Source of the DNA: JBOGXB01 sp050694215
Lineage (GTDB): Bacteria; Actinomycetota; CADDZG01; WHSQ01
NCBI GenBank assembly: GCA_050694215.1
Contig: JBOGXB010000094.1
Coordinates: 1 to 6,395, forward strand
Direction: 5' to 3'
DNA: 6,395 nt
Shown piece after piece: positions 1 to 5,392 of the stretch. A program made the translations under genes and the position numbers. A model generated the notes under the pieces. It searched no databases, was not told where the DNA came from, and worked only from the letters and a program-made list of their open reading frames with translations. Each line of letters starts with the position of its first letter. Positions within the stretch are counted from its first letter, which is position 1.

Positions 1-630
1 CTCACGCGGTATCTAGGCGAGAAGCGCTCTGCACTCGAAGAGGTCGACTTCCTCACGGTGATCATCCCCGAGGTGCTGCGCAGGCGCGGGATGTCGGAGA
101 TCTTCTTGCGTCCCCGACTGCACCGGCTCAAGGCGCACCTTCTGACGAAGCGCGGGATAAACGTTCTCGACGTTCCCATCGTCGCCGAAGAGATCGTGCC
201 GGGCGCGGACGAGACTTACGAGCCGGCGAGGCACTACGTGTTGGTTCTCGTCTCGGGAGTCCACAACGCCACGCTCCAGGCGATCGAGTATGCAGAGACC
301 CTGCGCCCGACCGATATCAGAGCGGTCTCCTTCGGGCTTGTGCCCGAGGATGCCGAAAAGCTGGGTAACGAGTGGTTGGAGTCGCAGATCCCGGTCCCGC
401 TCGAAATCGAGGCCGCGCCCTTCCGCAGCCTGGGCGAGTCACTCGTTCACTACCTCAAGCAGTACCGGGCCGACGGCATCGACCGGCTCGTCACGGTCGT
501 TCTTCCAGAGTTCGTCGTTCCCACGAGGCGTCACCAAATCCTGCATGGCCAGACTGCGCTCATCGCCAAGCGCCATCTGCTGTTCGAGCGCGGCGTGGTC
601 GCAGTGAGCGTCCCCTACCACCTCGACTGA
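1..630 (+). CDS. APC-family amino acid permease, C-terminal part (5'-truncated by window edge)
   Basis: The reading frame is open from base 1 to the TGA at 628-630, giving 209 visible residues. An internal GTG at 58 is not a credible start, because the frame continues upstream with sensible coding (window residues LTRYLGEKRSALEEV). No membrane segment is visible. What remains is the soluble cytoplasmic tail seen on many actinobacterial APC-superfamily permeases: a universal-stress-protein-like fold with the closing pattern VVLPEFV, then QTAL, LLFERGVV and SVPYHL. The transmembrane transport core would lie to the left of the window. The tail contains two related 40-residue units (bases 58-177 and 496-615), each starting with a hydrophobic-PE strand and ending in G-x5-VP. 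The likely role is proton-coupled amino acid or amine uptake across the inner membrane; the substrate cannot be told. The family call rests on recalled similarity of this tail, so it is good but not certain. Confidence 0.72.
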   Translation, partial: LTRYLGEKRSALEEVDFLTVIIPEVLRRRGMSEIFLRPRLHRLKAHLLTKRGINVLDVPIVAEEIVPGADETYEPARHYVLVLVSGVHNATLQAIEYAETLRPTDIRAVSFGLVPEDAEKLGNEWLESQIPVPLEIEAAPFRSLGESLVHYLKQYRADGIDRLVTVVLPEFVVPTRRHQILHGQTALIAKRHLLFERGVVAVSVPYHLD

Positions 631-640
631 GTTACCCGGG

Positions 641-672
641 CAAGAGGCCCGAGACAAAACGGAGGCCTCTTG
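641..672. terminator. Hairpin between convergent permease and hppA genes
   Basis: A 9-bp perfect inverted repeat, CAAGAGGCC (641-649) and GGCCTCTTG (664-672), encloses a 14-nt loop. It lies 10 bp after the permease stop and 22 bp after the hppA stop on the other strand, so it could serve both transcripts. No T-tract follows on either strand. It is therefore not a textbook intrinsic terminator, although U-poor hairpins are common at 3' ends in high-GC actinobacteria. Confidence 0.5.
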
Positions 673-694
673 GGTCGATGCGCGCGTCGGTTGG

Positions 695-2932
695 TCAGGC
701 GGCCACCTCGGCAGTGGCCGGCTCCGTCTCGCCGCCGAAGTCCGCCTCCTCCCGGCGTGCGGAGACGTAAAACGCCCCGATCAGGATGGCCAGGCCGACC
801 ACCGTGACGCCAATCCTCAGGGCCGTGTTGCCGTCGTCGACCGAGGTCACGATGGAGCTCGCCGCCAGCAGGGCCACGAGGTTCATGACCTTGATCAGAG
901 GGTTGAGGGCAGGACCGGCGGTGTCCTTGAAGGGATCGCCGACCGTGTCGCCTATCACGCTCGCGGCGTGGGCCTCGGACCCCTTTCCGCCCAGGTGACC
1001 ATCCTCGATGAGCTTCTTCGCGTTGTCCCACGCTCCACCCGCATTGGACAGGTACACGGCGAGCAGTTGGCCCACCAGGATCACTCCCGCCAGATAGGCG
1101 CCCAAGGGCACGGCACCGAGCCCAAACCCGACGACGATCGGCGTGACGATGGCGAGGATCCCCGGGGTCGCGAGCTCCCGCAGCGAGGTCTGTGTGCAGA
1201 TGTCGACGACTCGCGCATAGTTCGGCTTCACAGAGAAGTCCATGATCCCCGGTTCGTTCGCGAACTGCTGTCGCACTTCCATAACGACTGTTCCGGCGGC
1301 TCGCCCTACCGCCTTGATTGTCAAGGAAGCGAACAAGAACGGCACCGCTCCGCCGATCAACAGACCGACGAGCACATTCGGCTGCGCCACGTCGATCGCA
1401 ACGTTTCCGACGATGTCTCGGAAGGAGCCGAACAGCGACGTGGCCGCAAGAACTGCCGTGGCTATTGCCAACCCCTTTGTGATGGCCTTTGTGGTGTTCC
1501 CGACCGCGTCGAGCCCGGCCATGATCCTGTCGGCCTCTTCGCCGAGACCACCGGACATCTCTGCGATCCCATGCGCGTTGTCAGAGACTGGGCCGTAGGT
1601 GTCCATCGATACGATCACGCCCACCGTGGTGAGCATTCCCATACCCGTCAGGGAGATGTAATAGAGGGCGAGGTCGGCCTCGCCTCCACCCAGCAGGTAC
1701 GCGCCGAAGATCGCTGCCGCGATCGTGATGATCGCGAACACGGTGGATTCCATACCCACCGCAGTCCCGGAGATGATCGTCGTGGCCGGGCCTGTACGGG
1801 TGGACCGCGCTATCTCCCCCACCGGCTTGCGCTCGGTCGACGTGTAGTACTCGGTCAGGAAATGGATCACCCCGGCCAGGACAAGGCCGAAGACCACTGC
1901 CCAGAACGTGTTGATGTCGTCGACGTAGAAGGCCGAGACAAAGAACACGGCGACGGCCGAGGCCACTCCCGACAAGATGAAGCCGCGGTTTATAGCCTTC
2001 ATGCCGTGCTCGTTCTCACTGCGAGGCTTCACAGCCTCGATCCCAATCATCGAGGTGATGACGCCGATGGCGCGTACGAACAGCGGGAAGAGCACCGCCG
2101 CCACGACCGAGTCCGTGCCCTGGTATGCGACGAAACCCAGGATCAGGGCAGCCACCAGGGTGACCTCATAGGACTCGAACAGGTCGGCCGCCATCCCGGC
2201 GCAGTCACCGACGTTGTCACCTACGTTGTCGGCGATGGTCGCAGCATTACGAGGATCGTCCTCGGGGATGTTCTTCTCGATCTTGCCGACGAGGTCGGCG
2301 CCCACATCGGCTGCCTTCGTGAAGATCCCGCCGCCGACCCGCATGAACATCGCCAGCAAAGCTCCGCCGAAGCCGAATCCGAACAGGACGAGGGGGGCAT
2401 CGCCTTTGAACAGGATGAAGATCATTGTCGCACCCAGGAGACCGAGGCCGACGGTGAACATGCCGGCCACTCCGCCGGCGCGAAACGCGATCGCCATCGA
2501 CTCGCGCAGTCCGCGTCGTGCGGCGCTGGCTACACGCACGTTGGCTCGCACCGCAAGGCCCATCCCCACGAATCCGGTCGCCGCCGAAAAGACCGCTCCC
2601 AGGACGAAGGCGACCGATCGCGAGATACGGATCCCCCAATCGGGAGCTTCGAGCGCAAGCAACACCACGCCCAAGATGACGACGAAGACGGACAACGTCC
2701 TGAACTGACGAGTCAGGTATGCATTCGCCCCCTCACGGATGGCGAGAGAGATCTCGCGCATCTTCTCGGTGCCCTCGTCCTTCGCGAGAACGCCTCGCAC
2801 CAACTGATACGCGTAGACGAGAGCCAAGAGCGAGATCGCAAGGATCACGAACAGCATCGAGTTCTCGAACCCACTCAGCTCGGGCAGATCGAGGCTCGTT
2901 GCCTCGCCCTGGGCGAGTGTCAATCCATTCAT
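695..2932 (-). CDS. hppA: K+-independent H+-translocating membrane pyrophosphatase
   Basis: Integral membrane pump that hydrolyses cytoplasmic pyrophosphate and exports protons. The product has 745 residues, close to the usual bacterial size, and is hydrophobic throughout, with a first membrane helix near residues 26-47. The substrate site is intact: DVGADLVGK at 209-217, then EDDPRN (224-229) and the acidic run ADNVGDNVGDCAGMAADLFE (234-253). The second catalytic segment has GGAWDNAKK (D636) and GDTVGDPFKD (D666, D670). GNTTKAITKG carries Lys482 and Thr485, the pair that marks K+-independent H+-pumping enzymes; K+-dependent members have Ala and Gly there. The ATG at 2932 is chosen because AGAAAGGA lies 6 nt upstream; an in-frame TTG at 2938 abuts that site and is rejected. 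The gene follows the DtxR-family gene by 13 bp and is probably in its operon. Family assignment is very secure. Confidence 0.97.
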   Translation of the reverse strand: MNGLTLAQGEATSLDLPELSGFENSMLFVILAISLLALVYAYQLVRGVLAKDEGTEKMREISLAIREGANAYLTRQFRTLSVFVVILGVVLLALEAPDWGIRISRSVAFVLGAVFSAATGFVGMGLAVRANVRVASAARRGLRESMAIAFRAGGVAGMFTVGLGLLGATMIFILFKGDAPLVLFGFGFGGALLAMFMRVGGGIFTKAADVGADLVGKIEKNIPEDDPRNAATIADNVGDNVGDCAGMAADLFESYEVTLVAALILGFVAYQGTDSVVAAVLFPLFVRAIGVITSMIGIEAVKPRSENEHGMKAINRGFILSGVASAVAVFFVSAFYVDDINTFWAVVFGLVLAGVIHFLTEYYTSTERKPVGEIARSTRTGPATTIISGTAVGMESTVFAIITIAAAIFGAYLLGGGEADLALYYISLTGMGMLTTVGVIVSMDTYGPVSDNAHGIAEMSGGLGEEADRIMAGLDAVGNTTKAITKGLAIATAVLAATSLFGSFRDIVGNVAIDVAQPNVLVGLLIGGAVPFLFASLTIKAVGRAAGTVVMEVRQQFANEPGIMDFSVKPNYARVVDICTQTSLRELATPGILAIVTPIVVGFGLGAVPLGAYLAGVILVGQLLAVYLSNAGGAWDNAKKLIEDGHLGGKGSEAHAASVIGDTVGDPFKDTAGPALNPLIKVMNLVALLAASSIVTSVDDGNTALRIGVTVVGLAILIGAFYVSARREEADFGGETEPATAEVAA

Positions 2933-2938
2933 GAGCAA

Positions 2939-2946
2939 TCCTTTCT
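2939..2946 (-). promoter_or_regulatory. Ribosome binding site of hppA, touching the upstream stop codon
   Basis: On the minus strand AGAAAGGA ends 6 nt before the ATG at 2932. Its first base (2946) is also the last base of the TGA of the DtxR-family gene (2948-2946). Ribosomes terminating on the regulator thus sit on the hppA start region, which favours translational coupling. The site also decides the hppA start in favour of ATG 2932 over TTG 2938. Confidence 0.7.
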
Positions 2947-3644
2947 CATGCCGTTTCCTCTCTCTCCCCTGCTTCTTCCTTTCTCACGTAGATCTGGCTC
3001 GCGACCTTCTGGCTGATCGTCCGCTCCTTGCCCTCGACGCTCAGAACGAGGGGACCGTCGAAGGGATGCTTCTCCTTTACCTCCACACGGACGCCGGGAC
3101 GAAGCCCCAGGGTGTCGAGAAACTCGACGATCTCCGGGTCGGTCGAGCCGGGTACTGCAACCTCGGCTGCGTCGCCCGGCCCGAGCGCATACAGAGGGGC
3201 CATCTCGGGGATGTCCCCGACGTCTTGCTCGGGGATCGGGAAGCCGTGGGGACAGGTGACCGGGCGGTTCAGCGCCACGAAGATGCGGTCCTCGACCTCT
3301 TGGGGGAGTTCGTGCTCGAACGAGCCCGCCAGGCGGTCGGCCTCGTTCCATGCGTATCCGAGCATGTCGGCGAGGAAGCGCTCGACGATGCGATGACGCC
3401 GGATCGCCGCGACCGCCATCCTGCGGCCCCGCGCCGTGAGCTCCACGCCCCGATAGGGGATGTGCTCCAGAAGACCGGCCTCCGCCAGACGCTTGACGGC
3501 CGAAGTCGCCGTACCGGGCGAGACGCCCAGGGCGTCCGCGAGCGCGCCGGTATGTGCGGCGGCGCGGGGCGGGCGCGCTCCGCGGGTGAGACGGTAGATA
3601 GCCTTCAGCGTCTCGCGGTCGGATCGGGAGGGTGGTCTATCCAT
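2946..3644 (-). CDS. DtxR/IdeR-family metal-dependent transcriptional regulator with C-terminal FeoA/SH3-like domain
   Basis: Cytoplasmic repressor of 232 residues, the length of IdeR/DtxR-type proteins. A winged helix-turn-helix spans about 9-75, with the recognition helix in SPGTATSAVKRLAEAGLL (42-59) and wing IPYRGVELTARG. The dimerisation and metal domain spans about 76-140, ending in the family pattern NRPVTCPHGFPIP (126-138). A FeoA/SH3-like domain covers about 155-221. Aligned by eye with DtxR/IdeR, metal ligands present are H84 and E88 (ancillary site) and E110 and H111 (primary site). The position of DtxR Cys102 (MntR Glu99) is Gly107, that of His98 is Asp103, and that of Met10 is Glu11, so metal preference is uncertain (Fe or Mn are the family norms). 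ATG 3644 is preferred to TTG 3662 because the TTG overlaps the predicted -10 box. No Shine-Dalgarno precedes the ATG. hppA follows by 13 bp. Confidence 0.9.
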   Translation of the reverse strand: MDRPPSRSDRETLKAIYRLTRGARPPRAAAHTGALADALGVSPGTATSAVKRLAEAGLLEHIPYRGVELTARGRRMAVAAIRRHRIVERFLADMLGYAWNEADRLAGSFEHELPQEVEDRIFVALNRPVTCPHGFPIPEQDVGDIPEMAPLYALGPGDAAEVAVPGSTDPEIVEFLDTLGLRPGVRVEVKEKHPFDGPLVLSVEGKERTISQKVASQIYVRKEEAGEREETA

Positions 3645-3660
3645 GATTTTGAAGTTGGGC

Positions 3661-3690
3661 AATCTAGCTTTTGGCCGGCCAAAATGTCAA
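3661..3690 (-). promoter_or_regulatory. Sigma-70-type promoter of the DtxR-hppA operon
   Basis: Read on the minus strand, a perfect -35 TTGACA (3690-3685), an 18-bp spacer and a -10 TAGATT (3666-3661; fits TANNNT, 4/6 to TATAAT) lie just before the regulator gene. Initiation 6-7 nt past the -10 would be near 3655, leaving only about 10 nt before ATG 3644. The transcript would therefore be almost leaderless, consistent with the missing Shine-Dalgarno. The spacer is almost wholly occupied by a perfect palindrome (separate entry). Confidence 0.65.
3669..3684. promoter_or_regulatory. Perfect 16-bp palindrome in the promoter spacer, candidate operator
   Basis: TTTTGGCCGGCCAAAA is a perfect dyad, centred at 3676.5. 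It begins immediately after the -35 hexamer and ends 2 bp before the -10 hexamer. A protein bound here would directly obstruct RNA polymerase. DtxR-family regulators bind AT-flanked palindromes of this size class and often repress themselves, so the regulator encoded downstream is the obvious candidate ligand. The sequence does not match the classical iron box (TTAGGTTAGCCTAACCTAA), so assignment to this regulator is inference. Confidence 0.6.
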
Positions 3691-3724
3691 ATCGTTGGCT
3701 TCAAAACAAACCGAGCGGGCAGCC

Positions 3725-3762
3725 GCTGCTGGCTCCGGAGGTAGGGAGCGAGGACGCCGCCG
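3725..3762. repeat. Direct repeat copy A (38 bp)
   Basis: Near-identical to copy B at 3803-3841: in a 39-position alignment there is one substitution and one single-base indel. The unit starts GCTGCTGGC, contains the palindrome CTCCGGAG (3733-3740) and ends in GGGAGCGAGGACGCCGCCG. Copies are 78-79 bp apart in the 216-bp gap between the regulator and the anti-sigma gene. No coding signal explains the conservation. It may belong to a dispersed intergenic repeat family. Confidence 0.7.
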
Positions 3763-3802
3763 ATGCCGGAGGGCGACTCAATACGGTTTGTAGCCCGAAG
3801 CT

Positions 3803-3841
3803 GCTGCTGGCCTCCGGAGGCAGGGAGCGAGGACGCCGCCG
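3803..3841. repeat. Direct repeat copy B (39 bp)
   Basis: Second copy of the unit at 3725-3762. Here the inner palindrome is longer, GCCTCCGGAGGC (3810-3821); both differences from copy A fall at the outer edges of this palindrome and extend it. Its right end runs into the GC hairpin after the anti-sigma gene. Confidence 0.7.
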
Positions 3842-3853
3842 GGCATCGCCCGG
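3839..3853 (-). terminator. GC-rich hairpin after the anti-sigma gene
   Basis: CCGGGC (3839-3844) and GCCCGG (3848-3853) pair with a 3-nt loop. The hairpin lies 7 bp beyond the stop codon of the minus-strand anti-sigma gene, a position suited to a transcript 3' end. No T-tract follows on the minus strand, so intrinsic termination is only possible, not shown. Confidence 0.4.
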
Positions 3854-3860
3854 GAGAGAG

Positions 3861-4271
3861 CTAGGAGGGGCGGGCGATGATCAGGCGGCTCACCATGCCC
3901 CCCGAGTCGCGCGGTACGAACTGATATTCGTCCACGAGGCTCGTCAGGAGCGCGTGAGACATGACCAGGCGGGTGGAGAACCCCTGGCTGTCGACGTCCT
4001 CGCCCCCCGGGGTCTCGTGGCCCACGCCCCGGTCGCCCACCTCGATCACGATCCGGTCCCCCTCGTCGTTCCACGACACCGACACGGGATCAGACGAGCC
4101 CGCCTCCGCCATGGAGAGCACCGCGTTGGCGCACGCTTCCGACACCGCGATCTTGAGGTCCTCGACCGCATCCTCGGCGAACTGTGCGGCGCGAGCTAGG
4201 GACGCGATCGCGAGGCGGACTACTCCGACGTAGGCGGATCTCGGGGGTATCTCTATGTGCACGGTCGCCAC
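3861..4271 (-). CDS. RsbW-like anti-sigma factor / serine protein kinase (HATPase_c fold)
   Basis: Small 136-residue cytoplasmic GHKL-fold protein, the usual size for SpoIIAB/RsbW-type anti-sigma kinases. The N-box is SEACANAV (44-51; E45 and N49 are the expected catalytic base and Mg2+ ligand). The G1 box is DRGVG (80-84). A weaker G2 region, GFSTRLVMSHALLTSLVDEY (97-116), closes the ATP pocket. In the family such proteins bind and silence a sigma factor and phosphorylate a serine on a STAS-domain antagonist; that antagonist is the gene immediately upstream (31-bp gap). The GTG start at 4271 is supported by AGGAGA 9 nt upstream. No sigma factor or RsbU-type phosphatase lies nearby in the window, so the target, whether a sigma factor or something else, is unknown. 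The similar CheW-unrelated ATP-binding regulators of actinobacteria cannot be excluded. Confidence 0.87.
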   Translation of the reverse strand: MATVHIEIPPRSAYVGVVRLAIASLARAAQFAEDAVEDLKIAVSEACANAVLSMAEAGSSDPVSVSWNDEGDRIVIEVGDRGVGHETPGGEDVDSQGFSTRLVMSHALLTSLVDEYQFVPRDSGGMVSRLIIARPS

Positions 4272-4280
4272 GGCGACGCT

Positions 4281-4286
4281 TCTCCT
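4281..4286 (-). promoter_or_regulatory. Ribosome binding site supporting the GTG start of the anti-sigma gene
   Basis: AGGAGA on the minus strand lies 9 nt before GTG 4271, inside the 31-bp gap after the STAS gene. It fixes the GTG start over the in-frame GTG three codons later. Confidence 0.55.
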
Positions 4287-4302
4287 GGTTGCCAGCCGCT
4301 CG

Positions 4303-4644
4303 CTAGGCGGCGTCGCCGGTCGCCTCCTCCACAGAGGCGTGTATGGGGAAGACTTTTGTCAGGCCCGTGATCTTGAAGATCTTGATTATCTTGTCCTGCG
4401 TGCACACCAACGAGAGGCTGCCGTCGTGCGCCTTCACCCGCTTCAGCGCACCCACGAGGACGCCGAGGCCGGTCGAGTCGAGGAAGTCAACGCCCTCGAG
4501 ATTGACGACGACGTTGTAGGAGCCCTCGGAAACGAGCTCGATCAGCTTTTCTCGCAGCTTGGGAGCGGTATACACGTCGATCTCGCCCTTCACGTCCACG
4601 ACCGAGTGTGACCCCAATCTCCGTACGTCCAACCCCAACTCCAT
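4303..4644 (-). CDS. STAS-domain anti-anti-sigma factor (RsbV/SpoIIAA type)
   Basis: A 113-residue single-domain cytoplasmic protein. The STAS pattern is clear: strand VVDVKGEIDVYTAPKLREKL (15-34), then VVNLEGVDFLDSTGLGVLVG (46-65). Ser57 in DSTGLG is the conserved phosphorylation site. In the family, the unphosphorylated form binds the RsbW-type kinase and frees its sigma factor; phosphorylation by that kinase switches it off. The partner kinase is encoded next, in the same orientation. The ATG at 4644 is preceded by AGGAGG (4656-4661) with an 11-nt spacer, slightly long but with a continuing purine run. It is the first gene of its operon, divergent from the envelope gene pair at 4787. Family call is secure; the output of the switch is unknown. 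Confidence 0.92.
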   Translation of the reverse strand: MELGLDVRRLGSHSVVDVKGEIDVYTAPKLREKLIELVSEGSYNVVVNLEGVDFLDSTGLGVLVGALKRVKAHDGSLSLVCTQDKIIKIFKITGLTKVFPIHASVEEATGDAA

Positions 4645-4786
4645 CGATGGGACTCCCTCCTGAGTGCGCTAGGTTTCCGTCTGGTGAGCGGCCAATCTTA
4701 AACCTGGGCCGTGCCAGGCCGGGCATATATCCGGCCCTTCCGGGGGCTTACTGACTACCCTCGACGGACATTCAACAAGGAGGACG
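4645..4786. promoter_or_regulatory. Divergent intergenic region with inverted repeat and weak promoter-like boxes
   Basis: This 142-bp gap drives the STAS/anti-sigma operon leftward and the envelope pair rightward. On the minus strand TAAGAT (4700-4695) is a plausible -10 about 50 nt before ATG 4644, but no good -35 is seen. On the plus strand the AT-rich TATATC (4726-4731) could be a -10, again without a clear -35. It sits in the loop of an inverted repeat, GGCCGG (4717-4722) and CCGGCC (4731-4736). The rightward gene has AAGGAGG (4777-4783) only 3 nt before its ATG, a strong but closely spaced ribosome site. I saw no sigma-B-type GTTT/GGGTA pair. Confidence 0.35.
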
Positions 4787-5392
4787 ATGAGTCTCACCGC
4801 GCAGGACGAGAGACGGATCTCGCCGTCCATCTGGATCGGGCTTGTGCTTGCCTTGGTGGCTGCGATCCTTTTTAGCCTGGCCGTGCTGCGCGAGAACCGA
4901 GAGGCCCCCAATCAGCCCGGCGTCACCGGCGAGGGTGACTCGACCCGGCCATCGATACGCCAGGCCAGATGGCGCATTCGAGCTACGGTGGTCGGCCGCG
5001 TCCCCAAGCGCCGCCGAGAGGGCTTCGTCAGGCAGCGAGAGCGCATCGCCGCCGGCATAAAACAGGTCTACGAGGGACTGTTCCTCGACCGCGGCCATGT
5101 GAGGAGTGCGCTGCGGGGGGTCGTAATCGCCGCGGGCGCAAATGAGTTGATCCGCAGGGATGCGGGCGTCCCCGCCAGGGCCACGCGGGTGAGGACGCTC
5201 AAGCGGGAGGCCCGTATCTGGATCGAGCCGGGCCTTTTCCGCCGGGCCGCCGCGAGGGTGATCGTCCGGGCGAGAGCAACCGTCGGCAACAAGACCCGGC
5301 GCATCAAGCACTTCGCCAACCTGTGGCTGGAACGACGGGGACCAGAGTGGAGGGTGGTCGCCTACGACTTCCAGCAGAGACCGATCAGATGA
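4787..5392 (+). CDS. Membrane-anchored arginine-rich protein of unknown function
   Basis: A 201-residue protein that I do not recognise. It has a short N-terminus, one membrane helix at about 15-34 (IWIGLVLALVAAILFSLAVL) and a long tail, probably outside the membrane. Arginine is very frequent, roughly 38 of 201 residues. The C-terminus (NLWLERRGPEWRVVAYDF, about 177-194) resembles the last strands of NTF2-like/Mce-associated folds, where a strand with W-x-V follows a charged turn; this is a weak likeness only. The ATG at 4787 has AAGGAGG just upstream. Its stop overlaps the start of the LCP gene by ATGA, so the two are translationally coupled and probably act together at the envelope. A strongly basic outer domain could contact anionic glycopolymers or lipid phosphates; that is inference from charge and context. 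Confidence 0.8.
   Translation: MSLTAQDERRISPSIWIGLVLALVAAILFSLAVLRENREAPNQPGVTGEGDSTRPSIRQARWRIRATVVGRVPKRRREGFVRQRERIAAGIKQVYEGLFLDRGHVRSALRGVVIAAGANELIRRDAGVPARATRVRTLKREARIWIEPGLFRRAAARVIVRARATVGNKTRRIKHFANLWLERRGPEWRVVAYDFQQRPIR

Larger units (their letters stand above)
3647..3706. repeat. Outer inverted-repeat arms concentric with the 16-bp palindrome
   Basis: TTTTGAAG (3647-3654) and CTTCAAAA (3699-3706) form an 8-bp inverted repeat. Its centre, 3676.5, is exactly that of the inner palindrome. The arms lie about four helical turns apart on either side of the promoter, one upstream of -35 and one over the predicted start of transcription. They may be secondary half-sites for a cooperative repressor, or chance symmetry. 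Confidence 0.4.

Noticed and set aside
695..2938. TTG at 2938 as the start of hppA
   Set aside because: The ribosome site AGAAAGGA would directly abut it; the ATG at 2932 has 6-nt spacing.
968..3016. A 2-kb open frame on the plus strand opposite hppA (682 codons)
   Set aside because: It is a mirror of hppA's GC-biased codons. The translation is rich in His, Asp, Arg and Gln with no domain pattern, whereas the minus strand encodes an unmistakable pyrophosphatase.
2946..3662. TTG at 3662 as the start of the DtxR-family gene
   Set aside because: It overlaps the predicted -10 hexamer and would not be on the transcript.
3725..3841. A small CRISPR array
   Set aside because: There are only two copies with one spacer-like interval, the repeats differ in length and no cas genes are near.
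2931..4199. A 422-codon plus-strand frame across the regulator, the intergenic repeats and the anti-sigma gene
   Set aside because: It runs antisense through two well-supported genes and through the promoter region; its composition is that of a shadow frame.
4662..4710. A sigma-B or ECF-type promoter before the STAS gene (GTTT and GGAAAC are present on the minus strand)
   Set aside because: Neither has a matching downstream element at the right spacing.
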